From Cyclobacteriaceae bacterium (GTDB lineage: Bacteria > Bacteroidota > Bacteroidia > Cytophagales > Cyclobacteriaceae), in assembly GCA_028281285.1 (NCBI GenBank), contig JANQKF010000039.1, positions 40,959-104,958 of the forward strand: DNA of 64,000 bases. Direction: 5' to 3'. Shown here piece by piece: positions 35,773 through 45,668 of this stretch. Each line of letters begins with the position of its first letter. Position 1 is the stretch's first letter. Below the pieces are notes generated by a model that did not search any database, was not told where the DNA came from, and saw only the letters and a list, made by a program, of their open reading frames with translations. The translations under genes were made by a program, and so were the position numbers.

Positions 35773-37994
35773 ACTATCAGCGCGCCTTATTCATTGTCCT
35801 AATGTCGTTGTCAACGACTGTCTCCTCTATTGCCCAGATCGATCTTCCTATATTCTCATGGCGCACACATTTTAGCTATAATCATATTGTTGACTTGACA
35901 CAATCCTCCACTCGATTGTACGCGGCTGCACAGAATGCTATTTTTTATGTTGATCTGGAAGACTTCTCAGTCAATAAAATCACCAAAATAGATGGGTTGT
36001 CTGATGTCACCATCGGGGCGATAGGTCACAATGAACAGACTCAACTTTTGGTGGTAGGCTATACAAATGGTAACATTGACCTGGTTTCTGATAGCCAAAT
36101 CATTAACATCAATGATCTCAAAAATGCGGAGATTATTGGCAACAAAAATTTCAGCGAGATTGAGTTCTACAATGGCCTGATCTATATGGCCAACGATCAG
36201 GGTGTCTTTGTGATTGACCCCATTAAGGCAGAGATCTCCGAATCTTATCGAAACCTCTCTGAAAACGGCCAAACATTGCAAATTAATGATATTGAAATCT
36301 TTAATGATCAATTGTATGCCGCAACACCCAATGGCATTATTTGGGTAAGCCTTACCGAAGACCTCAACCGTCAGGACTTTAACAATTGGGAACGTGATTG
36401 GACTCAGGTCGGGTTTCAAAAACTAGTTTCCACGGAAGACAACATCCTGGCCTCTGCAGAAGGTTTTTTCTATGAAATCCAAAATGGCAATTGGGAGCGA
36501 GCGAGCATCGAAGCGACCTTTGGCTATGTTCAGGACCTTCATTTCAGCGGCTCGACAACTTACGTTTTAACAACTCAAAATCTATTTCAACTAGATGAAC
36601 AACGCTTGATACCTGTGGAACAAATTGATGGATTAAACGACATTACCTCAATATTGAGCAATCCTGCAGGTCTTTGGCTAGGTACAGAAAGGGATGGGTT
36701 ACAAAGGTTTTCGCAGGCAAATGGCCAATCTTTTTCTCCCATTGGGCCTGTATCAGACATCATCTGGCAGTTGTCATCAAGGAATTCTACCGTAACCAAT
36801 CTCACTGGAGGATATGATTTCAATCGAGACCCCTTTGGAAGAGCAGGTCTGTTCTCCCAGTTTGATAATGGAAGTTGGGACGTTCTGAATTCAATTCCGG
36901 AGGGTATTAATGACCTAATCGATTTCGCGAATGTAAGTGACAGTCGTACTCTCCTGGCCTCATTCACCGATGGCTTAGTCGATCTTGAAAATGGTTCAAT
37001 CATAGATAACTCCAGTCCTTCCACTACACTACAAGTGAAAGATGGAAACCACCGCATCACCTCGATAGAGCCTGAAGGTAATGTGCTATGGATCTCGACA
37101 CATGACTTTGAGAATTCTATTCACAAATGGGATATCGCTAACGATTCCTGGGAATCTTTCACCTTTGGATTGATGGCTGCCGAGTATCCTTTAGACATTT
37201 TGGTTCTTCCGAATGGCGACAAATGGGTTACCCTGGACGCCAGTCGTGGAGGCGGTATTTTGGTATTCAATAATGAATCCGGATTAAGCAGATACCTTAC
37301 AACTAGCGGAGGCCAAGGTGGTCTGCCTGGACGTGAAGTCACTTCAATGGTGCTGGACGACAACGGTTTTCTATGGGTAGGCACTGGTGCTGGAATCGCC
37401 TTTTACTCAAGCCCAAGCACCGTTTTGCAGGGTGGATCTCTGACTGCAAGCGTGCCTATATTTGAGAACGGATTCCTTTTCAGGAATGAATTTATAACTG
37501 CGATAACGATCGATTCCGGGAACCGGAAATGGATAGGAACTCTTAATAATGGTGTCTGGCTATTTAACGAAACTGGCCAGGAGCTTGTGCATCACTTTAC
37601 GACTCTCAACAGCCCCCTTCCTTCGAATGAGATCAATGAAATTGCCGTTGATTCTAAAGGAGAAGTCTTTATAGGTACATCTGCAGGCCTGGTATCCTTT
37701 CAGTCGGATGCTATTGGAAGCGAAAACTCACATACTGATGTTAAGGTATTTCCCAATCCAGTCACCAGGGATTATAGTGGCCCCGTTACTATATCAGGGC
37801 TGGTTCGAGCAGCGAAGGTCAAAATCACAGATGTTTCAGGGAAACTTGTTCGTGAAATCGAAGCCAACGGAAGTTCAGCAATATGGGATACCAGGGATTA
37901 TAATGGCAATCGAGTGAAGACTGGTGTCTACCTTGTATTTAGTTCTGATTCAGATGGTATTGAAACCCATGTGAGCAAAATTGCTGTAATATAA
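35769..37994 (+). CDS. porZ: type IX secretion protein PorZ
   Basis: A 741-residue exported protein. The N-terminus is a signal peptide ending SSIAQIDLPIF, with glutamine as likely first mature residue. A two-component-regulator-type beta-propeller follows (repeats such as FLWVGTGAGIAFYS, KWIGTLNNGVWLF and VFIGTSAGLVSF). The last 80 residues form a T9SS sorting domain (VKVFPNPVTRDYSG through TGVYLV). PorZ is part of the cell-surface attachment complex that anchors T9SS cargo. The start is TTG inside the tdk stop (TTGA); the next ATG, residue 12, would ruin the signal. Confidence 0.85.
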   Translation: MNYQRALFIVLMSLSTTVSSIAQIDLPIFSWRTHFSYNHIVDLTQSSTRLYAAAQNAIFYVDLEDFSVNKITKIDGLSDVTIGAIGHNEQTQLLVVGYTNGNIDLVSDSQIININDLKNAEIIGNKNFSEIEFYNGLIYMANDQGVFVIDPIKAEISESYRNLSENGQTLQINDIEIFNDQLYAATPNGIIWVSLTEDLNRQDFNNWERDWTQVGFQKLVSTEDNILASAEGFFYEIQNGNWERASIEATFGYVQDLHFSGSTTYVLTTQNLFQLDEQRLIPVEQIDGLNDITSILSNPAGLWLGTERDGLQRFSQANGQSFSPIGPVSDIIWQLSSRNSTVTNLTGGYDFNRDPFGRAGLFSQFDNGSWDVLNSIPEGINDLIDFANVSDSRTLLASFTDGLVDLENGSIIDNSSPSTTLQVKDGNHRITSIEPEGNVLWISTHDFENSIHKWDIANDSWESFTFGLMAAEYPLDILVLPNGDKWVTLDASRGGGILVFNNESGLSRYLTTSGGQGGLPGREVTSMVLDDNGFLWVGTGAGIAFYSSPSTVLQGGSLTASVPIFENGFLFRNEFITAITIDSGNRKWIGTLNNGVWLFNETGQELVHHFTTLNSPLPSNEINEIAVDSKGEVFIGTSAGLVSFQSDAIGSENSHTDVKVFPNPVTRDYSGPVTISGLVRAAKVKITDVSGKLVREIEANGSSAIWDTRDYNGNRVKTGVYLVFSSDSDGIETHVSKIAVI

Positions 37995-38683
37995 TGCTCC
38001 ATCATACAAGAGGAATAGTATTTAACTATATCAAGTACAAGGAGACCTCGATCATAGTAAAGGTTTTTACAGAGGAATTTGGAACTCAAAGCTATATCAT
38101 AAATGGGGTACGGAGCTCCCGATCAAAAGGTAAAATCGCTCTTTACCAACCATTGACCCTTCTCGATATGGTGGTTTATCATAAACCCGAGAAAGACCTT
38201 CAACGGATTTCTGAGGCAAAAAACGCAATGAGTTATTCTTCCATCCCCTTTGATCCATTAAAGTCTACCATCGCTATTTTCCTGACGGAAGTATTGTCAA
38301 AATCGCTCAGAGAAGAAACCTCAAACCGACCCCTTTTCGGTTTTTTATATAACGCTTTCAAAATACTTGACCATTTGACAGATGGAACTCAAAACTTTCA
38401 TTTGCAGCTTCTGATAAAAATGACCTACTATTTAGGCTTTGCTCCTCAGTCCTATTCCAATTTCAACGAACATTTGGAAGAAAAAGGATTTACCTCTGCG
38501 CTCACCAAAGAAGACTATCTAGCCCTGGAGTTGCTTCTTAATGGTTCCCTTGATAAATCTATCTCTTTAACCAATCACCAAAGAAGGGGTTTGCTGGATC
38601 ATATTTTAAGGTATTTAAAAGTTCATATCGATACCCTAACAGAGATTAAATCACTTGATATATTGAAAGAGGTGCTAAGTTGA
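37994..38683 (+). CDS. recO: DNA repair protein RecO
   Basis: A 229-residue RecO. The OB-fold start TRGIVFNYIKYKETSIIVKVFTEEFG is typical, followed by the helical domain. The usual zinc cysteines of some RecO proteins are absent. RecO loads RecA at gaps with RecR. Its ATG overlaps the porZ stop by 1 base (TAATG). Functional linkage to porZ is unlikely. Confidence 0.9.
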   Translation: MLHHTRGIVFNYIKYKETSIIVKVFTEEFGTQSYIINGVRSSRSKGKIALYQPLTLLDMVVYHKPEKDLQRISEAKNAMSYSSIPFDPLKSTIAIFLTEVLSKSLREETSNRPLFGFLYNAFKILDHLTDGTQNFHLQLLIKMTYYLGFAPQSYSNFNEHLEEKGFTSALTKEDYLALELLLNGSLDKSISLTNHQRRGLLDHILRYLKVHIDTLTEIKSLDILKEVLS

Positions 38684-38736
38684 TGACATGAATCAAGGAA
38701 TTTGGTAAATTCAAATTCACTTTTTAATGGAGTCAC

Positions 38737-39708
38737 ATGAGCGATAAACTATATGACGAAATTCCATCTTTAGATTTGGCCGATTTCACCGATGGAAGCC
38801 CTGAGCAGAAACAGGCATTTGTTCAAAGTTTAGGCCAAGCCTATCATAATATTGGATTTGTTGCAATTAAGAATCATGGTCTGACAGATGAACAGACAGA
38901 AAAACTGTATGATACAATACAGCAGTTTTTTAGTCTTCCTGAAGAGGTCAAGACCAAATATGAAATACCCGAACTGGCAGGCCAGCGCGGGTACATTGGC
39001 AAAGGCAAAGAACATGCTAAGGGAAGAACAACCGGAGACTTAAAAGAATTTTATCATATAGGCCAAAACGTGACTGACCATGATCCGATTAAAGAAGAAT
39101 ATCCTGATAACATTTGGCCAGACGAACTTCCTGATCTGGAGGGTATAGGCTCAGAAGTCTATCAAACGCTTGAGGCCACAGGTGTAAAAATGCTACAGGC
39201 CATTGCTCTGTATCTCGGATTAGACGAGAATTACTTTGACGACAAAGTTCATAACGGGAATAGCATATTGCGTCCGATCCACTACTTCCCAATAGAAAAT
39301 CCTGACGAAGTACCTGCCGATGCTGTAAGAGCAGCGGAACATGGTGATATAAATTTAATCACGCTTCTAATGGGAGCTAGTGCTGATGGCCTGCAGGTAT
39401 TAAGACGTGATAATAAATGGATCCCTATTACCGCGTTGCCGGAGCAAATTATTGTGAATGTTGGAGACATGTTATCCAGACATACCAATAACAAGTTAAA
39501 ATCTACTATTCATCGTGTAGTCAATCCGCCTCGAGAATTGATGGGTACTTCGAGGTTTTCCATTCCCTTTTTCATGCACCCAAGATCTGATATGGATTTG
39601 TCTTGTCTGCCAAATTGTGTGGATGATGATAATCCAAAGCTCTATGCAGACATCACGGCTGGTGAGTTTTTGAATGAGAGACTCGCAGAAATCGGATTGA
39701 AAAAGTGA
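38737..39708 (+). CDS. isopenicillin N synthase-family 2OG-Fe(II) oxygenase
   Basis: A 323-residue non-heme iron oxygenase. The facial triad is H202, D204 (EHGDINLITLL) and H259 (STIHRVVNP), and R273-x-S275 (SRFSIPFF) would bind 2-oxoglutarate. The N-terminal DIOX_N part includes NIGFVAIKNHGL. The family oxidises small molecules; no substrate can be assigned. It stands 53 bases after recO and 12 bases before the ChrA-like gene. Confidence 0.85.
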   Translation: MSDKLYDEIPSLDLADFTDGSPEQKQAFVQSLGQAYHNIGFVAIKNHGLTDEQTEKLYDTIQQFFSLPEEVKTKYEIPELAGQRGYIGKGKEHAKGRTTGDLKEFYHIGQNVTDHDPIKEEYPDNIWPDELPDLEGIGSEVYQTLEATGVKMLQAIALYLGLDENYFDDKVHNGNSILRPIHYFPIENPDEVPADAVRAAEHGDINLITLLMGASADGLQVLRRDNKWIPITALPEQIIVNVGDMLSRHTNNKLKSTIHRVVNPPRELMGTSRFSIPFFMHPRSDMDLSCLPNCVDDDNPKLYADITAGEFLNERLAEIGLKK

Positions 39709-39720
39709 TCATGTAAGGGA

Positions 39721-40896
39721 TTGATTAAGAAAATCAGATATTACATCTTTCTAAAAGATGTCTTCCTGATGGCCATTAGTGCATTCGGTGGACCTCAAGC
39801 CCACTTTGCCATGATGCTCAAATTAATGGTGAGAAAGAGGGCATACCTCTCGGAAGAAGAACTAATCGAAACCACAGCACTCTGTCAAATTCTACCAGGT
39901 CCCACTTCAACCCAAACTATAACAGCTATTGGCTTTAGAATAGGCGGTGCCAAACTAGCTTATTTGACGCTTTTAATCTGGATGCTTCCTGCGGTAAGCA
40001 TCATGATAACAGCCGCTCTCCTGATTGATTCCTATCAAACAAAGAATTTAAGTCTCGAATTCGCTCGTTTTATTCAGCCGATGGCCGTAGGATTCATTGC
40101 CTACGGGGCCTACATCATTGCATCCAAGGTAATCACGACCAAAATGGCCGCTCTGTTAATGGTGCTGTCAGCAATCATCACTTATTTTATCAATAAGCCA
40201 ATAATACTCCCTTTAGTACTCATTGCGGCTGGTACATTCACGGCATTCAACTATAAAAGAGAAGAAGAGCAAGAAAAAGAAAAGATTAAGATTAAATGGG
40301 GTAATCTGACGCTTTGGGCATTGGTCTTGGTTGGGGCAGCATTATTGGGGGCTATCACTAAAAACCAGATGGTCCTTCTATTTGAGAATTTTTATCGGAA
40401 CGGAAGCCTGATTTTTGGTGGTGGTCAAGTACTTATACCCTTTCTTAATACGGAATTCGTGGAATTTAAAGGCTATCTGACCTCCGAAGAATTCTTGTCA
40501 GGACTCGCAATGGTTCAGGCAGTACCAGGGCCAGTGTTCTCTGTGAGTTCTTTTATTGGTACACTATCTGTTCGTGAATTGGGAATTATTGGTCAAATAG
40601 CCGGAGGTTTGATATCAGCCATTGGAGTATTTCTACCGGGCACATTTTTGATATTCTTTGTTGTAAGATTCTGGGAACAGCTCAAAAAGTATAGAGTAGT
40701 AAGAGCTTCATTGGCCGGTGTGAATGCAGCAAGTGCAGGCATGGTAGCAGCCGCAGCCTTTATCTTGTTTCAACCGATTCAGGGTTCCCCTATAAATATA
40801 GGTGTCATTATTGCTACCTTCCTTCTACTCACATTTTCGAAAGTACCGGCACCACTTATTATTTTAATTGGACTGGCCGCTGGTTTTATAATCTAA
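39721..40896 (+). CDS. ChrA-family chromate/anion transporter
   Basis: A 391-residue membrane protein with two homologous halves. The first has ISAFGGPQAH and ILPGPTSTQTITAIGF; the second has FGGGQVLIPFL and AVPGPVFSVSSFIG. It is a fused, two-domain CHR protein. Known members export chromate, but natural substrates in chromate-free settings are unclear. The start is taken as TTG; the next ATG (39769) would remove the amphipathic segment before the first helix. The last 33 bases overlap the convergent LD-carboxypeptidase gene. Confidence 0.8.
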   Translation: MIKKIRYYIFLKDVFLMAISAFGGPQAHFAMMLKLMVRKRAYLSEEELIETTALCQILPGPTSTQTITAIGFRIGGAKLAYLTLLIWMLPAVSIMITAALLIDSYQTKNLSLEFARFIQPMAVGFIAYGAYIIASKVITTKMAALLMVLSAIITYFINKPIILPLVLIAAGTFTAFNYKREEEQEKEKIKIKWGNLTLWALVLVGAALLGAITKNQMVLLFENFYRNGSLIFGGGQVLIPFLNTEFVEFKGYLTSEEFLSGLAMVQAVPGPVFSVSSFIGTLSVRELGIIGQIAGGLISAIGVFLPGTFLIFFVVRFWEQLKKYRVVRASLAGVNAASAGMVAAAAFILFQPIQGSPINIGVIIATFLLLTFSKVPAPLIILIGLAAGFII

Positions 40897-41778
40897 GATC
40901 ACTCGATCTGAATCTACACTCAGAGCAGCATTGACACCAAAATACAATGGTAGATTAGGAGCCTCATGTCCGGCTCGAAACCCGAATGCCACTGGAAAAT
41001 CAAAATCCTTTAACTGTTCCAAAATAATTTGATTGACTGACAGTCCAAATGAGTCTTGATGATCCTTCATATGGGTAAAATAGCCAATCAACACACCTTT
41101 AACGGCATCGAACTTTCCAGCACGCCTGAGGTGCACAAGCATTCTATCCAGATGATAATAGTATTCGCCAACGTCTTCAATAAATAAGATTTTGCCTTCG
41201 GTGTCAATCTCCGAACTCGTTCCCATTGAGTTGCAAATCATGGATAAGTTTCCTCCGCAGACAACCCCAGATGCATGGCCAATCCTATTAAGTTTGGAAG
41301 ATTCAAACTCATAATATAGGTTACCCTCAAAAAGTGCACGCCAAAGAGAATCGTCCGATAATTGATGTTCCTCTTGGCCCATCAGGACGGGCACAGTCGA
41401 GTGAAGGCTAGCTATACCATGATTTACCAGGTTTTGTAGCAAAGCCGTTATGTCACTAAATCCACAAACCCATTTAGGATCATTCAAAAACGAGGTCAAA
41501 TCAATTTGGTCCAGAATTCTTGTAGTACCATAACCTCCGCGCGCCATAAAAACGGCCTTGATTGTCGAATCATCGAATACCATTTGTAAATCCATGAGCC
41601 TGTCTTCATCTCTACCCGCAAATAAATTGGCCTTGTCATGAACATGATCACCAATTACAATTTCTAGACCCCAATCTTTGAGTAAGGAAATACCTTTGTC
41701 AATACCACTTTGGAGACGTTTTGCCGATGCAACAATGGCTACCCGGTCTCCTTTTCGCAACAGGGGTGGTCTTATCAT
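40864..41778 (-). CDS. LD-carboxypeptidase (S66 / MccF-LdcA family)
   Basis: A 304-residue serine peptidase. S108 in GFSDITAL, E201 in LFIEDVGEYYYHLDRML and H271 in RAGHEAPN form the S66 catalytic triad; ARGGYGTTRIL is the family signature. LdcA removes terminal D-alanine from tetrapeptides in wall recycling, and MccF cleaves microcin C. The start at 41778 is chosen because the nine extra residues of a longer frame are encoded by the stem of the upstream terminator. The 3' end overlaps chrA by 33 bases. Confidence 0.85.
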   Translation of the reverse strand: MIRPPLLRKGDRVAIVASAKRLQSGIDKGISLLKDWGLEIVIGDHVHDKANLFAGRDEDRLMDLQMVFDDSTIKAVFMARGGYGTTRILDQIDLTSFLNDPKWVCGFSDITALLQNLVNHGIASLHSTVPVLMGQEEHQLSDDSLWRALFEGNLYYEFESSKLNRIGHASGVVCGGNLSMICNSMGTSSEIDTEGKILFIEDVGEYYYHLDRMLVHLRRAGKFDAVKGVLIGYFTHMKDHQDSFGLSVNQIILEQLKDFDFPVAFGFRAGHEAPNLPLYFGVNAALSVDSDRVILDYKTSGQSN

Positions 41779-41787
41779 AGGTTTAAC

Positions 41788-41817
41788 ATAAAAAAACCTC
41801 TTCAAAAGAAGAGGTTT
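41788..41817 (-). terminator. rho-independent terminator after ompH
   Basis: A 10-bp perfect stem (41794-41803 with 41808-41817, AAACCTCTTC) and an AAAA/TTTT loop are followed on the minus strand by a run of U. It lies 22 bases after the ompH stop and only 16 bases before the LD-carboxypeptidase start. Confidence 0.9.
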
Positions 41818-41838
41818 CTCATTAACAATCTTAGTGTT

Positions 41839-42414
41839 CTAATTGCCCGATCCAGTTGAGTCAGCTGGAGTAGGTACTTGGGCTTCTGGCATCGCAACTC
41901 CCAACTTAGCAAAAACTGCTTCAGTCACATCATCGGCTTCATCGGCTGCCAAAATTACTTGAGCACCTGTCGAAGTTCGGCTGTTAATAATCATGTGGTA
42001 GCCCTTTTCTTTTCTTACCTCCATGATTGCGTTTTGTACTTTGGTATACACGGGCTGAAGAAGTTCAGCTTGCTTAGCTGCAAAAGCTTGTTCGGCCTGA
42101 CCAGAAAATTTTTCCAGATCATCCTGTAGTCGAAGAATCTCATTTGATTTCTCTTGCAATACCAATTGAGCGGCATTAGGCTGCTGGCGCAATGCCTCAA
42201 ATTCATTCATTTTGTTCTGGATGGTCGTTCTCTTTGTATTTACCTGGCTCGTAAGCTGTGTTTGATAAACTTCTAAATCGGCATTGATTTGTGTCATCTC
42301 TGGCATACTGGCTACAATGGCATCAATAAATGTGTAGCCAACCTTGAAGCTTTGAGCAAAAGCAGTTGTACTTAATAGGAGCAATACTGCTAGTAGGTTC
42401 AATCTGCGATTCAT
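41839..42414 (-). CDS. periplasmic chaperone, Skp/OmpH family (copy 1)
   Basis: A 191-residue protein with a signal peptide ending TTAFAQSF (glutamine first), then a Skp-like beta strand (FKVGYTFIDAIVASMPEM) and two long helices rich in Q, K and E. Skp trimers carry unfolded outer-membrane proteins to BamA. A second copy lies 30 bases upstream and bamA before that. A strong terminator follows. Confidence 0.9.
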   Translation of the reverse strand: MNRRLNLLAVLLLLSTTAFAQSFKVGYTFIDAIVASMPEMTQINADLEVYQTQLTSQVNTKRTTIQNKMNEFEALRQQPNAAQLVLQEKSNEILRLQDDLEKFSGQAEQAFAAKQAELLQPVYTKVQNAIMEVRKEKGYHMIINSRTSTGAQVILAADEADDVTEAVFAKLGVAMPEAQVPTPADSTGSGN

Positions 42415-42444
42415 AATCCCTCTATTTAAATTTTGTTTAGTTCT

Positions 42445-42984
42445 CTAATTTTCTTTCTCTATTAAACCAAGCTCTTCTAAAACGAACTCAGTGTAATCAT
42501 GCACTGGATTTGAATAAACGATGGCTATATCTGCCGCTTTATCCAACATCAGGTCCAGTTTGTGCTTTTTGGCAACCACCTCATATGCCTTAGCCATTTT
42601 ATCGTACAAAGGCTGAAGCAATTCCTTCTGCTTTTTAAGGAAAAGGCCATCATATCCAAAAACCTGAGTGTTTCGGTCCAATGCCTCCTGTGCCTTTTTG
42701 TCTATCTCCGCTTGCTTCTCTTCTATCATTACAGCGGTGAACAAAACCTGGTTTGCTCTTAACTCGGCACGCATCACTTCTACCTCATTGTACAAACTTC
42801 GTACCTCTTTATCATATTCCCTAGCCAAAGCATCCAGTTCCTTCTCTTTCTCAGCATATTCCGGCATCTTACTTAGAATATAATCGGAGTTGATATATCC
42901 GAATTTCTGAGCACTCACGTTTTGAGCAGCGGCAAAGATAAATATTAATGTTAAGTATACTATAGTACGCAATGTTTTGTGCAT
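42445..42984 (-). CDS. periplasmic chaperone, Skp/OmpH family (copy 2)
   Basis: A 179-residue Skp/OmpH protein. The signal peptide ends at NVSAQKF or at AAAQ, both leaving glutamine first. KFGYINSDYILSKMPEY is the typical first strand and loop, and long coiled helices follow. It is coupled closely to bamA (1-base gap). The two copies differ clearly in sequence, so they are an old duplication rather than a recent one. Confidence 0.9.
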   Translation of the reverse strand: MHKTLRTIVYLTLIFIFAAAQNVSAQKFGYINSDYILSKMPEYAEKEKELDALAREYDKEVRSLYNEVEVMRAELRANQVLFTAVMIEEKQAEIDKKAQEALDRNTQVFGYDGLFLKKQKELLQPLYDKMAKAYEVVAKKHKLDLMLDKAADIAIVYSNPVHDYTEFVLEELGLIEKEN

Positions 42985-42985
42985 G

Positions 42986-45661
42986 TTATCTTATCTGTTG
43001 TCCTATAGTAAAGTGTACTTGTGAGCCGCTTTGGATGTTTAATGTTGGATCACTGTCAAAGCCATATGCCCAGTCAATACCTAGCTGGCCAAATGCCGGA
43101 AGAAATACCCTTGCCCCTACACCTGCAGACCTGAATTGTCTCCTAAGAGTAAACTCCTCATAGTTATTCCAGGCATTTCCAGCTTCCATAAACCCAAGAA
43201 GGAATATTGTTGATGTTGGTGCTGTTGATATCGGATACCTAAGTTCAACCACAAATTTGTCAAAAATCAGACCTCCTCTGAAACCTGTCACCTGATCCAC
43301 AGGAACAATACTATTATCATCATAACCTCTTAAGGCAATGATATCTTGTCCTATCACAAAATTATTTTGGCCATTAAGTCCGTTACCACCCAGGAAGAAC
43401 CTTTCAAATGGTCCACTATCCGTTTTATCAGAATAGGTGCCTATAAATCCTAAATGCACTCGTGCATTGATCACAAATTTCCCTGGAAGTGGAAGGAAGA
43501 ATGAGGCATCCATCAACCATTTGTGATATTCCACCCATTTATAGCGTTCTTGTTGCGTAAGGGCCGGATCCCCATTTAGTTCTCGCTGTTCAGGATCAAA
43601 TTTCGAGTCGTTAAACAATGACCAAGGAGGCGTAGCATTAATATTCAATGAAAATGTTGATCCAAATTTCGGGAATGTAGGGTTGTCGATATTACTCCTT
43701 GAAATGGAGGTGTTAAATGTCACACTATTCGAGTTACCAGTCGAGAATCCAAGGATATTCCCAAAATTGAATACACTATAGGCTTGGAACGAAAGACTGT
43801 TCGAAATCTGGAAATAATCATCCGGCCACCTTAATCTCCTGCCTAGTCCCACAGTAATCCCATTTGCCTTTAAGAATCCGTTTACCTGGTCCGTGCCGAA
43901 AGTAATGTTACGGTTAGCAGTAGTACTAAGACTTACACTAAAATTATTTGGTTTTCTTCCTCCGAGCCATGGTTCAGAGAACACCAGAGATGTACTTCGG
44001 AACCTTCTTCCATTGGATTGGATCTGTAAAGAGAGTCTTTGACCATCACCTGAAGGATAGGGTCTCCACTTGCTCCAATCACCAATATTTCGAACTGAAA
44101 AATTATTCAGCGAGAGACCTACGGTACCTACGAATCCAAAAGGTCCTCCAAAACCTCCGGAAAGCTGGATTTGGTCACTCGATTTTTCCACAAGATCGAA
44201 TTCAATATCAACAGTGCCATCAGCAAGATTTGGAATCGGGTTTGGATTGATCTGTTCCGGATCAAAGAATCCAAGTTGAGCTAACTCTCGCGTTGTTCTG
44301 ATTAATGCCTTTCTACTGAACTTTTGACCTGGGAGTGTTCTTATTTCCCGAAGGACAACATGATCGCTAGTTCTGTCATTTCCCTTCAGAATTATTCTTT
44401 TGATCGTAGCCTGTTCTCCTTCCCTTATGCGCATTTCCAAATCAACCGAATCATCTTCAACTCTTACCTCAACTACATCAAGATTAAAAAACAAATAACC
44501 ATCATCCATGTATAGAGAACTTAAGTCATCTCCCGTTTTTCCATCATATTCAGTTCTCTCGATAATTCTCTGCTGATTATAAACATCGCCCTTTTCAATG
44601 CCCAATACGGTAGCAAGGGTGTCGTCTGAGTACTTATAGTTTCCAATCCAGCTGATATCCCTGATATAATATCGCTTACCTTCTTCTATTTTGATGTCAA
44701 CATCGATGAAATCCCCATTTACGTCTCGCACATCGGTATCAATTACCTCTGCATCTCTATATCCTTTTGAGTTATAAAAATCCACCAGGTTCCTTGTGTC
44801 ATCATCAAAGTCATTTTGAATGAACTTTGATCCCTGTAAGAAATTCAACTTGACGTTATTACTAATGAAGTCTCGAAATTCCTGTCCTGATACTGTATAA
44901 GACGAATCTACATAATCAACCACCTTGGACGGCTTCGTTTTGAAAAGTTGATCGACCAATCGATTTACCAACCAAAAACGTGGTTTCTCATGGGTGTTTT
45001 TCAAGGTCTTTTTGAGTCGTTGACGAGAAAAGGAATCATTACCCTCAAAACTGATTCTATTGATCTTGACCTTTGTTTTCTTGTCAACAATAAAATTCAA
45101 GCGAACACCATCTGAGACTACCGTATCCCTGTTTTGAACCGTTTTCACAGTGGCGTTTAAGTACCCTTTACCGACAAAGAACTTTTTGATTAGCAATTCC
45201 GAGTTCTTTATCACAGGAGCACTTGCTACTCTTCCTTCGACACCAAGCTGCTCTCCCAATTCATTTCTTTGATTATTATTAATCCCCTCAAAAGCATATG
45301 ACAGTATTCGTGGGCGCTCCTGCAGTTTCACTTCCAAGTAGGCTTGATCTCCTTCTACCCTGGTTAGCCAAAAAGAAACATCAGCGATTACACCTTGATC
45401 CCAAAGCTTTCTGATGGCTTCAGAAATTTCTCTACCGGGAATAGGAATGCGATCTCCAACCTTAATACCGGTATAACTGACCAAAGCCCGCTCATCAAGC
45501 GTTTTTAGCCCTGTGAATTTTATGTCCGCTATTTCAAATACCCTGGGGTTGGTATAGTCTATTTGCACTCCCTGACCAGCATTCACTCCAAACCGCTGCT
45601 GGGCTGTCAAACCAGTTGAAGCAATAGCTATCAAAAGCGCTACTACTAAAATCCTATTCAT
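42986..45661 (-). CDS. bamA: outer-membrane assembly factor BamA
   Basis: An 891-residue Omp85 protein. The signal peptide ends GLTAQQRF with glutamine first. Five POTRA-like repeats fill the N-terminal half (for example IRRISFEGNDSFSRQRLKKTL-like segments), and the C-terminal barrel includes IIALRGYDDNSI, the LRGF-like lid motif. BamA inserts beta-barrel proteins. The ATG at 45661 is used; one at 45676 would overlap uppS and lengthen the signal. It lies between uppS and the two skp genes. Confidence 0.95.
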   Translation of the reverse strand: MNRILVVALLIAIASTGLTAQQRFGVNAGQGVQIDYTNPRVFEIADIKFTGLKTLDERALVSYTGIKVGDRIPIPGREISEAIRKLWDQGVIADVSFWLTRVEGDQAYLEVKLQERPRILSYAFEGINNNQRNELGEQLGVEGRVASAPVIKNSELLIKKFFVGKGYLNATVKTVQNRDTVVSDGVRLNFIVDKKTKVKINRISFEGNDSFSRQRLKKTLKNTHEKPRFWLVNRLVDQLFKTKPSKVVDYVDSSYTVSGQEFRDFISNNVKLNFLQGSKFIQNDFDDDTRNLVDFYNSKGYRDAEVIDTDVRDVNGDFIDVDIKIEEGKRYYIRDISWIGNYKYSDDTLATVLGIEKGDVYNQQRIIERTEYDGKTGDDLSSLYMDDGYLFFNLDVVEVRVEDDSVDLEMRIREGEQATIKRIILKGNDRTSDHVVLREIRTLPGQKFSRKALIRTTRELAQLGFFDPEQINPNPIPNLADGTVDIEFDLVEKSSDQIQLSGGFGGPFGFVGTVGLSLNNFSVRNIGDWSKWRPYPSGDGQRLSLQIQSNGRRFRSTSLVFSEPWLGGRKPNNFSVSLSTTANRNITFGTDQVNGFLKANGITVGLGRRLRWPDDYFQISNSLSFQAYSVFNFGNILGFSTGNSNSVTFNTSISRSNIDNPTFPKFGSTFSLNINATPPWSLFNDSKFDPEQRELNGDPALTQQERYKWVEYHKWLMDASFFLPLPGKFVINARVHLGFIGTYSDKTDSGPFERFFLGGNGLNGQNNFVIGQDIIALRGYDDNSIVPVDQVTGFRGGLIFDKFVVELRYPISTAPTSTIFLLGFMEAGNAWNNYEEFTLRRQFRSAGVGARVFLPAFGQLGIDWAYGFDSDPTLNIQSGSQVHFTIGQQIR

Positions 45662-45668
45662 CACTTTG

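Noticed and set aside
35967..37060. Two long antisense frames (150 and 157 codons) opposite porZ
   Set aside because: They are shadows of a strongly biased coding strand; no motifs, no initiation signals.
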